Assembly: GCF_023278185.1 (NCBI RefSeq)
Contig: NZ_CP066356.1
Span: 4,580,001-4,644,000, forward strand
Length of the DNA stretch: 64,000 bases
Direction: 5' to 3'
Source of the DNA: Bradyrhizobium elkanii USDA 76
GTDB taxonomy: Bacteria > Pseudomonadota > Alphaproteobacteria > Rhizobiales > Xanthobacteraceae
Below the pieces are notes generated by a model, which worked only from the letters and a program-made list of their open reading frames with translations, had not been told where the DNA came from and did not search any database. Positions 48,985-58,897 of this stretch are shown in pieces. The stretch's first letter is position 1. Every line of letters starts with the position of its first letter. The position numbers were made by a program, and so were the translations under genes.

Positions 48985-49088
48985 TAGAGCTTATCCCGTT
49001 CCGATTGAATCGGAACGGGGCTCTAGATTCTCGGTTTGACGCGTTTTCTTGACGCGAACCGGTACCCACTTCGCTCGAAAACGCTCTA
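48985..49088. repeat. CTAGAGC...CTCTAG composite repeat overlapping the glnA stop
   Basis: A hairpin, CCCGTTCCGAT-TGA-ATCGGAACGGG (48995-49019), is flanked by TAGAGC/GCTCTA. A second part then follows (GACGCGTTTTCTTGACGCGAACC to AAAACGCTCTAG). The last CTA (49086-49088) is the TAG stop of glnA on the minus strand. A related copy in opposite orientation lies at 51520-51603. Confidence 0.75.
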
Positions 49089-50516
49089 GATGTCGTAGTA
49101 CAAATGGAACTCGTAGGGATGAGGTCGCAATCTGATGGGATCGACCTCCTTCTTCCGCTTGTAGTCGAGCCATGTTTCGATCACATCGGCGGTGAAGACA
49201 TCGTTGCGCAGCAGGAATGCATGATCGCGTTCGAGCGCGTCCAGCGCTTGATCCAGCGACCCCGGCGTCGACTTCACCTCCTTCGCCTCGGCGGGCGGCA
49301 GGTCGTAGAGGTTCTTGTCGATCGGGCTGCCCGGGTCGATCTTGTTGCGGATTCCGTCGAGGCCGGCCATCAGCATTGCGGCAAAAGCCAGATAGGGATT
49401 GCAGGAAGGATCCGGCGAGCGAAATTCGACACGCTTGGCCTTTGGGTTCGGCGAATACATCGGAATGCGGCAGCAGGCTGACCGGTTGCGCTGGGAATAG
49501 ACCAGATTGATCGGAGCCTCATAGCCCGGCACCAGGCGCCGATATGAGTTCGTGGTCGGGGCGCAAAGCCCGCACAACGCCCAGGCGTGGGTCAGCAGGC
49601 CGCCGATGTAGTGGCGGGCGAGCTGACTCAGTTCGGCATAGTCGCCCCTGTCGTAGAACAGGTTGGTCTCGCCTTTCCACAGCGACTGATGAACATGCAT
49701 TCCAGACGCGTTGTCCTCGAACAAAGGTTTCGGCATGAATGTTGCGGTCATGCCGTTCTGGCGGGCGGTGTTCTTCACCACGTATTTGTAGATCATCAGA
49801 TTGTCCGCCATGCGCGTCAGCGTGGTGAAGCGCATGTCGATTTCGTTCTGCCCACCGGTCGCGACTTCATGGTGATGGGCTTCGATCTGGATGCCCAGCT
49901 GCTCCATGGTCAACACCATTTCGGTGCGGAGCGCCTGCATGCTGTCCGTCGGGGGTACCGGAAAGTATCCCTCTTTCGGGCGCGGTTTGTGTCCCAGATT
50001 GGGCGCTTCCTCCGAGCCGGTGTTCCAGCTGCCTTCATCGGAATCGATTTCGTGGAAAGCGTAATTGATGCCCTGTCCGTAGCGCACGCTGTCGAACACG
50101 AAGAATTCCGCCTCCGGACCGAAGTAGCTGATATCGGCGTGGCCTGTCGCCTTCAGGTGAGTTTCGGCTTTCTGGGCGATGTACCGGGCATCACGGCTAT
50201 AGGATTGACCGGTCACAGGGTCGCGGATGTTGCAGATCAATACCAGGGTGGATGCGGTGGAATACGGGTCGAGAAAGGCCGTGGTCGGGTCCGGAACGAC
50301 CAGCATGTCGCTTTCCTGGATTTCCTGAAAGCCGCGGATCGATGAGCCGTCGAAGCCAATTCCATCTCCGAGGGCATCGACGCTCGCCGCGCTCGGAGGG
50401 ACGGAAAAATGTTGCCATACCCCCGGCAAATCGGTGAAACGCAGATCGATCATCTGCACGTTCTCGTCCTTGACCGCCTTCACGATATCTTCGGCTGTTG
50501 CGCACTTCGGAAACAT
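49086..50516 (-). CDS. glnA: Type I glutamine synthetase
   Basis: A 476-residue GS-I enzyme: [17 protein letters not shown] near residue 56, PEAEFFVFD at 134-142, [20 protein letters not shown] near 211-230, and the adenylylation loop KNLYDLPP with Tyr404. It makes glutamine from glutamate and ammonia. No glnB adjoins it. SACCRIP (346-352) replaces the usual SASCRIP-like segment, and the surroundings are accessory in nature, so it may be an extra copy. Its stop codon is within a repeat. Confidence 0.9.
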   Translation of the reverse strand: MFPKCATAEDIVKAVKDENVQMIDLRFTDLPGVWQHFSVPPSAASVDALGDGIGFDGSSIRGFQEIQESDMLVVPDPTTAFLDPYSTASTLVLICNIRDPVTGQSYSRDARYIAQKAETHLKATGHADISYFGPEAEFFVFDSVRYGQGINYAFHEIDSDEGSWNTGSEEAPNLGHKPRPKEGYFPVPPTDSMQALRTEMVLTMEQLGIQIEAHHHEVATGGQNEIDMRFTTLTRMADNLMIYKYVVKNTARQNGMTATFMPKPLFEDNASGMHVHQSLWKGETNLFYDRGDYAELSQLARHYIGGLLTHAWALCGLCAPTTNSYRRLVPGYEAPINLVYSQRNRSACCRIPMYSPNPKAKRVEFRSPDPSCNPYLAFAAMLMAGLDGIRNKIDPGSPIDKNLYDLPPAEAKEVKSTPGSLDQALDALERDHAFLLRNDVFTADVIETWLDYKRKKEVDPIRLRPHPYEFHLYYDI

Positions 50517-50629
50517 GGCTTCACTCCTGTCATGGAGAGCCGCGTCGTTGAGATTGTGCTGCCGTTCAAGCCGCCATTGCGAGGCTCGAACGGGTCCCGC
50601 TCCACGTTCTGCGCTGCTCGCTGCCAGCC

Positions 50630-50812
50630 TCAGCTTTGGTGTGGCCCGCGCATCAGCTTCATGGCGTCTTCGATATGTCGCCAGGTCCTGGCCAGCTCGG
50701 CCTCGCCTCTTGCTTCGAGCTCGATGGCGTTTTGGGCAGCTTCCGCAATGGCCTTGGCGCCATGTGCCTCGAGCAACTGCCGCGCATAGTTGTGGATTTC
50801 GATTTCTCGCAT
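50630..50812 (-). CDS. Small helical protein, 60 residues
   Basis: Started at the ATG at 50812, with GAGGAGG about 8 bases ahead. The sequence is charged and helical ([34 protein letters not shown]). It has no signal peptide or membrane helix. It lies 113 bases upstream of glnA on the same strand and may be co-transcribed. Function unknown. Confidence 0.65.
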   Translation of the reverse strand: MREIEIHNYARQLLEAHGAKAIAEAAQNAIELEARGEAELARTWRHIEDAMKLMRGPHQS

Positions 50813-51062
50813 GGCGTCATCCTCCTCTCGTCCTGAGCGCAACCGCAAATGCCGGTCGGGCCGCGAACCGCAGACGTTGACACCTGGTCAAGCGCACACA
50901 GTGTGCATCTTGCTGCGGCGCCATTGCAAGAGCGCTTTCCCGGGTAGCGGGGACGCCCGGCTGGACGTGGGCTACGGATCAGCAGCGGCAACACATCGCA
51001 GGTCGGACCGATGCTTTTTGGTCCGCGCCGCACCATGTCTTCGGAAGAAGGAGGTGAGGATC

Positions 51063-51425
51063 ATGCGCATTCAACACTGGCAGGATGCTGCCAGCCTGTT
51101 GGTGGGCGCCTGGCTGGTTGCATCGCCGTTTGCTCTGGGCTTCTCCGGGGCAGCTCTCTGGATCTCCATCGCGCTCGGATTGGGCGTCGTGCTGTTCGCC
51201 TTGGAGGCATTCATCATTCCGTCCTATCTGGAGGAATGGGGTGAGATGCTGATGGGGTTGGCTCTGGTAGTCGCACCTTGGACGTTCAGCTACGAGCCAG
51301 GATCGGTCACGACGAGCAGCGTGCTCGCGGGCATCGTGGTGATCGTGCTCGCGTGCTGGGAGCTGACGATGGATCGTGATTTTGCCACCTGGTGGCACGA
51401 TCGCTGGCATCACCGAGCTGGCTGA
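51063..51425 (+). CDS. SPW-repeat membrane protein
   Basis: A 120-residue membrane protein with four hydrophobic helices in two repeats. Each repeat has the SPW-type signature (WLVASPFALGF and LVVAPWTFSYEPG). GGAGGTGAGG precedes the ATG. The C-terminus is rich in Trp and His (WWHDRWHHRAG). The function of this family is unknown. Confidence 0.82.
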   Translation: MRIQHWQDAASLLVGAWLVASPFALGFSGAALWISIALGLGVVLFALEAFIIPSYLEEWGEMLMGLALVVAPWTFSYEPGSVTTSSVLAGIVVIVLACWELTMDRDFATWWHDRWHHRAG

Positions 51426-51519
51426 GAGGGAGCTGACTGAAACGTTGGCCTGACCGCCAACCCAAGGCGGCCGGAGATTGGACTTGCGTGGCGCGGAATC
51501 CTCTCCGTCCGGCTCCGAC

Positions 51520-51603
51520 GTAATGCGGATACCGCTTCGCGGAAAGAAAACGCGTCAAGACAAGATTCCAGACCCCCCGTTCCGATCCCATCGGAACGGG
51601 GCG
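51520..51603. repeat. Composite repeat, inverted relative to 48985-49088
   Basis: GGATACCGCTTCGCGGAAAGAAAACGCGTCAAG, then CCCGTTCCGATCCCATCGGAACGGG. It matches the reverse complement of 48995-49080 in order. Together the two copies enclose glnA, the 60-residue gene and the SPW gene. Confidence 0.7.
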
Positions 51604-51634
51604 GCGCTGGTCGCCCCTCAGCAAGGTGACTCCG

Positions 51635-52963
51635 TCACGATGCGGCTTTCGCCTCGATCTGCTCCCAGATTCTGGTTTTGCGTGTCTCGGGCATGATGAA
51701 AACGGCGATCACGAAGCACACCGCGGGAACGACAATCGGGTAGATCAGCGCGTAGCCGATGCTGCCGGTCGCTGCGAAGGCGGCTGATGTGATGAAGGGT
51801 ACCAATCCGCCGCCCCAACCATTGCCGATATGATACGGCACCGAGACCGAGGTGTACCTGATCCTGGCCGGGAAAAACTCCGCCAGAAACGCGCCGACCG
51901 GCCCGTACACCATCCCGACGTAGCAGACGAGGATGAAGATGATGAAGACGGCGACCGGATAGTTGATGTGTCCCGGCTGCGTGACCATGCCGAGCCACAG
52001 ATACAGCGGATAGTAGGTGATCGCGGCAAGCAGCATGCCTCCGAGGATCACGGATTTGCGGCCGATCTGATCCGACAGCCAACCAAAGAAGATCAGGCTC
52101 GGCGTTCCGATCAACAGTGCGGCTCCCACAATGTAGGCCGAGGTAACCGCATCGACCTTGGAGACCTGCTGCAGGAAGTACAGTGCCCAGAATTGACCAC
52201 TGTACCAGACCACGCCCTGCCCAATCAGGACGACGATCGCGATCAAGATGTACTTGATGTTGGCGCTGAGGAAAGCTTCCCGCCAGGGATTCCTGGTCAT
52301 CTGTCCGCGTGCCTTGATCTCCTGGAAAATCGGCGTCTCCTGGAGCTGCAGGCGGATGTAGATGGCGATGGCCACCAGCAGGAACGAGACCAGGAACGGA
52401 ACGCGCCACGCCCATTCGTCAAAGGCCTGATTGCCGGCCCAGGTTCGGGTCAGAACGATCACGGCCAGCGACACCACGATCCCGAGTGTCGGCGAGGTTT
52501 GTAGCCAGCCGGTGTAGTAGCCGCGGCTGTGATCCGGAACATGCTCGGCGACGTAGGTGATGGCGCCGCCATACTCGCCGCCCAGGCAGAGACCCTGGAT
52601 CATCCGCAAGCCGAACAGAATGAATGCGGCCGTCAGGCCGATCGACTGATAAGTCGGGATCAGTCCGATCGCTCCCGTTCCCAGGCCCATTCCGCTCAGC
52701 GTAATGAGGAATGTATATTTGCGGCCGACCCGATCGCCCATCCATCCGAACAGGAAGGCCCCTAGCGGGCGGATCAGGAATCCCGCAGTGAACAGCGCGA
52801 TCGTGCTCAGCAGGGCTGCAACGGGGTGGGATTGCTCAAAGAACTTGACCGACAGAACCGCGGCCAGGCTGCCAAAAATATAAAAGTCGTACCATTCAAT
52901 GATGTTTCCCACTGACGCGGCGACAATCACGCGACGAAAATCGCTCGGTACTTGAATTGCCAT
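51635..52963 (-). CDS. MFS transporter, metabolite:H+ symporter (MHS) type
   Basis: A 442-residue protein with 12 hydrophobic helices. GNIIEWYDFYIFGSLA in helix 1 and GWMGDRVGRKYTFLI in the first loop are MHS signatures, and WLSDQIGRKSVI repeats the motif in the second half. MHS proteins import dicarboxylates, citrate, shikimate or betaines with protons. The substrate cannot be read from the sequence. Confidence 0.9.
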   Translation of the reverse strand: MAIQVPSDFRRVIVAASVGNIIEWYDFYIFGSLAAVLSVKFFEQSHPVAALLSTIALFTAGFLIRPLGAFLFGWMGDRVGRKYTFLITLSGMGLGTGAIGLIPTYQSIGLTAAFILFGLRMIQGLCLGGEYGGAITYVAEHVPDHSRGYYTGWLQTSPTLGIVVSLAVIVLTRTWAGNQAFDEWAWRVPFLVSFLLVAIAIYIRLQLQETPIFQEIKARGQMTRNPWREAFLSANIKYILIAIVVLIGQGVVWYSGQFWALYFLQQVSKVDAVTSAYIVGAALLIGTPSLIFFGWLSDQIGRKSVILGGMLLAAITYYPLYLWLGMVTQPGHINYPVAVFIIFILVCYVGMVYGPVGAFLAEFFPARIRYTSVSVPYHIGNGWGGGLVPFITSAAFAATGSIGYALIYPIVVPAVCFVIAVFIMPETRKTRIWEQIEAKAAS

Positions 52964-53395
52964 GTGTCGCTCCTCTCAAATGCAAACGCTACTCCTCGCG
53001 TTTTTCAGCGATCAATCCGCTCGCGGAGTGCGCGTGGTGCGCGGCGTTACAGGCGAGATTTGCGAGTTCGTCCGCAACGCCTGATCTCAGGGGAGTTGTG
53101 GCCGCCTGAGAGGAGCTCCAGCGGCCTTCAAGTGCCGCGAGCCGTCACTGCCTCATCCCGGTCTCTCCGGGAGTGGAGGCATCGGGACAGTCTATTCCTA
53201 ATGTGATCGGTATCTTAATGAGACTTTCGGCTCGATCGATTTGACGCAGGCGGCAGCTGTGGCCCGGCGCGAGGTCGGCAAGGCGCAGGACGATCCAGGT
53301 ACCCGGGCGTTGCCGGTCCGTATTCTGCATCCGTTCCGCTAGTCGGGGGACGGGGCCATCCGCTAGCCTGCCGCTCGGCAGGGATCGCAAGCGGA
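52964..53395. other. Gene-free stretch between the MFS transporter and comEC
   Basis: These 432 bases separate divergent genes and should hold both promoters. The only structure I see is a hairpin at 53149-53181 (TGCCTC-A-TCCCGG-TCTCT-CCGGGA-GTG-GAGGCA). No ORF with protein-like character is present. Confidence 0.5.
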
Positions 53396-55681
53396 ATGGC
53401 GGAGCAGGGCACGACGCCGGGCGGCAAACGCGGCTACGCGGGGACGTGGCCGCCGCGCGCGGCTGCGCCGGCTGGCGGCTATTTCCCGGCGCGCGTCGGC
53501 ATCTGGAAGCCTGTCGTCGAGACATTGCGGCGATGGGCGGGCGCGGAGGCGGGGGCGGGCCGGTTGTTGCCCTGGGTGCCGGTGGCGTTCGGCACTGGTA
53601 TCGCCTTCTATTTCGCGGCCGAGCACGAGCCGGTGCTGTCGGTCGCGGCCACCGTCGCAATCCTGCTCTGCCTGCTGGCGCTGCTGCTGCGGCGGCGCAG
53701 CGTGTTTCCCGTCATCGCGATGCTGGCCGCGGTGGCCGCAGGCTTTGCGACGGCGACCTGGAAGACGGCGCGCGTTGCTCACACGGTGCTGGCGCGGCCG
53801 ATGTTCTCGGTGGCGCTGACCGGCTTCGTCGAGGCGCGTGACATCCGCGAGAAGACCGATCGTTTCGTGCTGCGCGTGGTTTCGATGGAGAGCCCGCGCG
53901 ACATGACGAAGCTCGATCGTGTCCGGCTTTCGGTGAAGAAGGGCACTGCGCCCGATGTCGGCAGCTTCGTAGAGTTGAAGGCGCGGCTGTTGCCGCCGCT
54001 CGGGCCGCAGCGCCCGGGCTCCTATGATTTCGGACGTGACCTGTATTTCCAGGGCATCGGCGCCTCCGGCTTCGTGATGGGCGCGGTCAAGACCAGGGAG
54101 CCGCCTGCGACCGGCGGCTTTGCGCTGCGCTACGCCGCCTTCATGCAAGGCCTGCGCGACGCCATCGACGCGCGGATTCGCACCACGCTCGACGGCGACC
54201 AGCGCGCGATCGCAACCGCATTGCTCACCGGCCGGCGCGACGCGATCTCGACGCCGGTCAACGATGCGATGTTCATCTCGGGGCTCGGCCATGTGCTGTC
54301 GATCTCCGGCTACCACATGGCCGTGGTCGCCGGCGTCGTGTTCTTCGCGGTGCGCGCGCTGCTCGCGCTGTTTCCGGCACTGACGGCGGGGCATCCGATC
54401 AAGAAATGGGCGGCGGCGGCGGCGCTGGTCGCCGCGGCATTCTATCTGTTGCTGTCGGGTGCGGAGGTCGCGACGCAACGGTCGTTCTTCATGACCGCCG
54501 TGGTGCTGCTCGCCGTGATCGTCGACCGCCGCGCGATCACCTTCCGCACGCTGGCGGTGGCGGCGCTGATCGTGCTCGCGATCGCGCCGGAGGCGCTGGT
54601 GCATCCGAGCTTCCAGATGTCGTTTGCCGCGACGCTCGGGCTGGTGGCGCTGGTGCAGATCGGGCTGCCGAACCTATTCGCGTCGCCCGACCATTCGGCG
54701 ACCGCGCGGGTTGCGCTGTGGGGCGGGCGCGAGCTCACCATGCTGATGCTGGCCTCGCTGGTGGCGGGGCTGGCGACGACGCCCTACGCCGCGTTCCACT
54801 TCCACCGCGTGACGCCCTACGGGCTGCTCGCCAACCTCGCGGCGATGCCTGTCGTGTCGGCGGTCGTGATGCCGGCCGGCCTGCTGGGCCTCGTCGCCAT
54901 GCCGTTCGGCTTCGACGGCGTGTTCTGGGCGATCATGGGTCTTGGCATCGACTGGATGATCCTGGTGACGCAATGGGTCGCCGCACTCCCGGGCGCGGTC
55001 GGCCGCATGGCGGCGTTCGGGATCGGGCCGCTGATTGCAGCGAGTGCCGGCATCATCCTGCTCGGGCTGCTGCGTACGCCGCTGCGCTGGTCGGGCGCGG
55101 TTCTGCTGCTGGTGGCCTCGGTCTGGGCGCTCAGGGTGCCGCAGCCGGACGTGCTGGTCTCCGGCGACGGCCGCAACGTCGCGGTGCGCGGCGGTGACGG
55201 GCGGCTGCATTTGATGCACAGCGCCAAGGATGCGTTCCTGGTCAAGGAGTGGCTGGCGGCGGACGCCGACGCGCGGACCGCCACCGATGCGTCGCTCGGC
55301 GACGGCGTCTCCTGCGATGCCGGCGGCTGCGTGACCCAGGGACTAGGCGGCGCCTTCGTCGCGCTGGCGACCCGGCCGGAGGCGCTGGCGGACGACTGCG
55401 AGCGCGCAGGCTTGATCGTGACGGCGCGGGCGGCGCCGCGGGGCTGCACGGCGTCGGTGATCGATGCCGAGCGGCTGCGGCGCCACGGCGCGCTGGTACT
55501 GCGGCGGACCAGGGACGGCTACGCCGTCGATGCCGTCAAGCCCGGCGGGATCGACCGGCCGTGGTCGCCGGCGGTTCCCGGCGACGGCGAGAGCGAGACG
55601 ACGCTGCGCGCAGCCGCCGCCGCACCGCGGCCTGCCGTGGATGCGACGCCGGCCGAGTCCGATCTGCAGGGCGATGACTAG
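53396..55681 (+). CDS. comEC: ComEC/Rec2-family DNA-uptake membrane protein
   Basis: A 761-residue membrane protein. A DUF4131-like N-terminal part (about 60-230) is followed by the competence domain with about ten helices (about 270-590; SGLGHVLSISGYHMAVVAG is the family signature). The C-terminal part (about 590-740) sits where the metallo-beta-lactamase domain is in Bacillus ComEC, but no HxHxDH motif is present, so the nuclease function looks lost. It would move single-stranded DNA across the inner membrane. comEC-lexA proximity is typical here. Confidence 0.88.
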   Translation: MAEQGTTPGGKRGYAGTWPPRAAAPAGGYFPARVGIWKPVVETLRRWAGAEAGAGRLLPWVPVAFGTGIAFYFAAEHEPVLSVAATVAILLCLLALLLRRRSVFPVIAMLAAVAAGFATATWKTARVAHTVLARPMFSVALTGFVEARDIREKTDRFVLRVVSMESPRDMTKLDRVRLSVKKGTAPDVGSFVELKARLLPPLGPQRPGSYDFGRDLYFQGIGASGFVMGAVKTREPPATGGFALRYAAFMQGLRDAIDARIRTTLDGDQRAIATALLTGRRDAISTPVNDAMFISGLGHVLSISGYHMAVVAGVVFFAVRALLALFPALTAGHPIKKWAAAAALVAAAFYLLLSGAEVATQRSFFMTAVVLLAVIVDRRAITFRTLAVAALIVLAIAPEALVHPSFQMSFAATLGLVALVQIGLPNLFASPDHSATARVALWGGRELTMLMLASLVAGLATTPYAAFHFHRVTPYGLLANLAAMPVVSAVVMPAGLLGLVAMPFGFDGVFWAIMGLGIDWMILVTQWVAALPGAVGRMAAFGIGPLIAASAGIILLGLLRTPLRWSGAVLLLVASVWALRVPQPDVLVSGDGRNVAVRGGDGRLHLMHSAKDAFLVKEWLAADADARTATDASLGDGVSCDAGGCVTQGLGGAFVALATRPEALADDCERAGLIVTARAAPRGCTASVIDAERLRRHGALVLRRTRDGYAVDAVKPGGIDRPWSPAVPGDGESETTLRAAAAAPRPAVDATPAESDLQGDD

Positions 55682-55905
55682 CGGTGGTCCGGCGAGGGGG
55701 CGCTCGGCAGCTCGAACAGGCCGAGATGGTATTCGTCGGAGTCGGGGCCGGCGTCGGGCTTCTTGACGAGGGTGAAGGAAGCCTCGGGAAATTGCTCCCA
55801 GACTCTCAGGTCGTCGGCCGTCACCGTCAGCCAACCGAACCGGAACATGTAGCGGCCCGGTTCCGTGACGCGTCCAGCCTTTTGCCATGTGACCTTATCG
55901 ACCAC
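55678..55905 (-). CDS. Small conserved-looking protein, 75 residues
   Basis: Start chosen at the GTG at 55905 because GGAGG lies 9 bases ahead. The sequence (VDKVTWQKAGRVTEPGRYMF, WLTVTADDLRVWEQFPEASF) looks like a compact beta-rich domain. It converges on comEC and overlaps its stop by four bases. Function unknown. Confidence 0.55.
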   Translation of the reverse strand: MVDKVTWQKAGRVTEPGRYMFRFGWLTVTADDLRVWEQFPEASFTLVKKPDAGPDSDEYHLGLFELPSAPSPDHR

Positions 55906-56050
55906 CGCGCACGTCCTCCGTGCCCGATGATGCGCCAAGGCGCCGGCTGACGCAAATTTCCTCGTGCGCCCCGGAAGCGGAAGTCCGGGGGCGCCCGAAA
56001 TTGCTTAGGTCATCCGCCGCCGAACAGCCCATTCCGCGGCGACGATGCGC

Positions 56051-56479
56051 TCAACCCAAAAACAGCGTTGCAAATGCGGAGGGCCGCCGCTCCACCACCT
56101 TCGGCTTCTGCTCGACCGGCGGATGCAGCGCCGGCAATTGCAGCACGCTGACGCGCTGTCCCTCGACCAGCTGGGTCACCAGCACATGGCTGCCGTCGGG
56201 GAATTCCACCGCGTCATGATGCCGATCGGGCACGTCGGGCTCGACTTCGTTGAACACGCCGACGCGATAGTTCAGCGTCTTGGTCCAGATCCAGCGGCTG
56301 TCGTAGCGAACGTTCTCGGCGAAAGCGAGCTCGGTGCCCGGCAGCATGCAGACCGCGACAGTGGGATCGTTTTCCGAAGCAAAACCGCGGGTCGACGTGC
56401 CGCGGAACGTCGTCGTGATCAGCGTCTCTCCGACAATGGCGGGGCGCGATGCCACGGCGTGCAGACTATAGTCACACAT
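56051..56479 (-). CDS. Uncharacterised MCDYSL-type protein
   Basis: A 142-residue protein started at the ATG at 56479 (MCDYSLHAVASRPAIVGETL), the N-terminus found in a widespread rhizobial family. No signal peptide or membrane helix is seen. It has a mid-region with two Cys and a C-terminal Pro-rich part (PALHPPVEQKPKVVERRP). Function unknown. Confidence 0.65.
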   Translation of the reverse strand: MCDYSLHAVASRPAIVGETLITTTFRGTSTRGFASENDPTVAVCMLPGTELAFAENVRYDSRWIWTKTLNYRVGVFNEVEPDVPDRHHDAVEFPDGSHVLVTQLVEGQRVSVLQLPALHPPVEQKPKVVERRPSAFATLFLG

Positions 56480-56735
56480 CGGATGGCTCCTCATTTCGAG
56501 GTAGCGACCCGTGCCTCTCTTGAGGCATTGGGGCCTCTACCAGAGTGGACGATAGCGAACGAGCTTCCGCTCGTTTCTGGGCGATTGTACGACTGGTCCG
56601 AGACCGACCCCGATCACAAACACGCGACGCTGCGCGAGAGGTATCGGAGCGCATCGGGCAGGCCGTACGCTACGCTATCATGCAAGGAACGATCCGACGT
56701 GTTGCTCGTTCCCGGCCGCCGCAAGTATTTGCAAT

Positions 56736-57440
56736 TCAGTATTTGCGATACAGGCCGATCAGCTTGCCCTGGATGCGGACCCGGTTCGGCGGCAGGATGC
56801 GCACTTCATAGGCGGTGTTGGCCGGCTCGAGCGCGATCGATGCGCCGCGGCGGCGGAAGCGCTTCAGGGTGGCTTCCTCCTCGTCGATCAGCGCCACCAC
56901 GATGTCGCCGGTATTGGCGACGTCGTTGCGCTGGATCAGCGCCATGTCGCCGTCGAGGATGCCGGCATCGACCATCGAGTCGCCGCGCACCTCGAGCGCA
57001 TAGTGCTCGCCGGCGCCGAGCATGTCGGGCGGCACGCTGATGGTGTGGCTGCGGGTCTGCAGCGCCTCGATCGGCGTACCGGCGGCGATCCGGCCCATCA
57101 CGGGGACCGCGACCGGACGGTTGCCGTCGTCCTCGGCGATCGGCGGCGTGCTGGCGCGCCGGCCGAGGGTGCCTTCGATGACGCTGGGCGTGAAGCCGCG
57201 TCGGCCGTTGCCGCCGCCGGCCGAGAGTTCGGGCAGCTTGATGACCTCAATGGCGCGGGCGCGGTTCGGCAGGCGGCGGATGAAGCCGCGCTCCTCCAGC
57301 GCAGTGATCAGGCGGTGGATACCGGACTTCGAGCGCAGGTCGAGCGCATCCTTCATCTCGTCGAAGGAGGGCGGTACGCCGGCCTCTTTCAGACGTTCAT
57401 TGATGAAACGCAGAAGTTCGTACTGTTTGCGCGTGAGCAT
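56736..57440 (-). CDS. lexA: LexA repressor
   Basis: A 234-residue repressor, started at the ATG at 57440 ([17 protein letters not shown]). The winged-helix DNA-binding domain comes first ([20 protein letters not shown]). The self-cleavage site is Ala120-Gly121 in GRIAAGTP, with catalytic Ser155 (GDSM) and Lys193 (ATLKRF). It represses DNA-damage genes at GTTC-N7-GTTC sites and is cut with RecA help. Its own box is at 57607-57621. Confidence 0.97.
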   Translation of the reverse strand: MLTRKQYELLRFINERLKEAGVPPSFDEMKDALDLRSKSGIHRLITALEERGFIRRLPNRARAIEVIKLPELSAGGGNGRRGFTPSVIEGTLGRRASTPPIAEDDGNRPVAVPVMGRIAAGTPIEALQTRSHTISVPPDMLGAGEHYALEVRGDSMVDAGILDGDMALIQRNDVANTGDIVVALIDEEEATLKRFRRRGASIALEPANTAYEVRILPPNRVRIQGKLIGLYRKY

Positions 57441-57606
57441 CTCGAGTATTCCCCCGGTTGATAGCGGCGTTCGATTCCGAGACTCTTCTGGTGGGGCCTG
57501 CAGGCGGGGCCTGACCTCAGGAGCATGTGCTCGTTGCACTTGCTTCCACGCGGCTTCCCGATTGTAGACACCAGTACTCGAAACAAATCATGAACGGACA
57601 CTATAT

Positions 57607-57621
57607 GTTCGATATGTGTTC
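57607..57621 (-). promoter_or_regulatory. LexA box upstream of lexA
   Basis: A perfect GTTC-GATATGT-GTTC, 167 bases before the lexA start codon. It implies autoregulation, as in other alphaproteobacteria. Confidence 0.85.
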
Positions 57622-57683
57622 CGCAACCACTTAATTTCCGGTGAACGGATCAGGCAACGCACGATCGGCGGGGCGTGAAAACC

Positions 57684-58895
57684 CTATTCGGGCAGCGTCA
57701 GGATCTCGCATTCGCTGCCTTTGACGGCCGCCGCCGCAAACGGCGGACGCACGAGAAGTGCCCGTGCCGCAGCGAGATTCGCGAGCAGCGACGAATCCTG
57801 CTGCGTCACCGGCGTTGCGATCAGCTTGCCGTCCTCGCGCGCTTCGAGACGCGCCCGCAGATAGTCCTCGCGCTGGTCGTTGGCGGCGAGGTCGCGGCCG
57901 AGCAGGGCGCTCGCGCGGCGATGATGAATCACTTTCCGGCCGCTCAGCGCCCGAATCAACGGCACCAGGAACAGGAAGGCGCAGACATAGGACGACACCG
58001 GATTGCCGGGCAGGCCGATCACCCGCATCGCGCCGAGCCGGCCATGCATCATCGGCTTGCCGGGCCGCATCGCGATCCGCCAGAACGCCATCTCGACGCC
58101 CTCGGCCTCCAGCGACCGCTTGACGAGATCGTGGTCGCCGACCGAGGCGCCGCCTGTCGTAATCAGGACATCGGCGCCGGCCTCGCGTGCCCGGCGGATG
58201 CCGGCCGTGGTCGCCTCCACCGTGTCGGCGGCAACGCCGAGGTCGACGGTCTCGGCGCCTTCGGCGCGCGCCAGCGCCCGCAGCGCGTAGCCGTTGGAAT
58301 AGACGATCTGGCCGGGACGGGGCCGCGAGCCCGGCATCACCAGTTCGTCGCCGGTCGCCAGCACCGCGACCTTCGGGCGGCGGCGCACCGCAAGTTCCGG
58401 ATAGTTCATGGCGGCCGCCAGCGACAGCGCGCGGTCGGACAGGTGGCTGCCGCCGGCGAGCAGCACCTCGCCCGCACGGAAATCGACCCCGGCCTGGCGG
58501 ATGTGCCGCCCGACGCTGGCGGCCTCCGTGATCGTGATGTGGTCGCCGTCGACGGCGGTGTCTTCCTGGATGATCACCGCGTCGGCGCCATTGGGGATCA
58601 CGCCGCCGGTGAAGATCCGCACCGCCTCGCCGGCGCCGACCGTCCGCCCGAACGGCCGGCCGGCGGCGACTTCGCCGATCACCTTGAGCCGGGCCTTTAG
58701 ATCAGCCGCATCGGCGGCGCGCACCGCATAGCCGTCCATCGCCGACATCGGCTGCGGCGGCTGGGTGCGCAGCGCCGCGAGGTCGTGCGCCAGCGTGCGG
58801 TGGTAGGCGGCATCGAGCGCGACCATCTCCTCTGGCAGCGGTTCGGCGCCGGCGAGGACGGCGGACAGGGCATCGGCAACCGGCATCAGGGCCAC
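57684..58895 (-). CDS. moeA: Molybdopterin molybdenumtransferase MoeA
   Basis: A 403-residue enzyme: MSAMDGYAVRAADA near the N-terminus, FTGGVIPNGADAVIIQEDT, and the core TTGGASVGDHDLVKRSLEAEG and MRPGKPMMHGRLG. It inserts molybdate into molybdopterin-AMP. The GTG start at 58895 has GAGGAG 8 bases ahead; an ATG at 58886 is possible. It follows the HAD gene after 2 bases. Confidence 0.94.
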   Translation of the reverse strand: MALMPVADALSAVLAGAEPLPEEMVALDAAYHRTLAHDLAALRTQPPQPMSAMDGYAVRAADAADLKARLKVIGEVAAGRPFGRTVGAGEAVRIFTGGVIPNGADAVIIQEDTAVDGDHITITEAASVGRHIRQAGVDFRAGEVLLAGGSHLSDRALSLAAAMNYPELAVRRRPKVAVLATGDELVMPGSRPRPGQIVYSNGYALRALARAEGAETVDLGVAADTVEATTAGIRRAREAGADVLITTGGASVGDHDLVKRSLEAEGVEMAFWRIAMRPGKPMMHGRLGAMRVIGLPGNPVSSYVCAFLFLVPLIRALSGRKVIHHRRASALLGRDLAANDQREDYLRARLEAREDGKLIATPVTQQDSSLLANLAAARALLVRPPFAAAAVKGSECEILTLPE

Positions 58896-58897
58896 GC

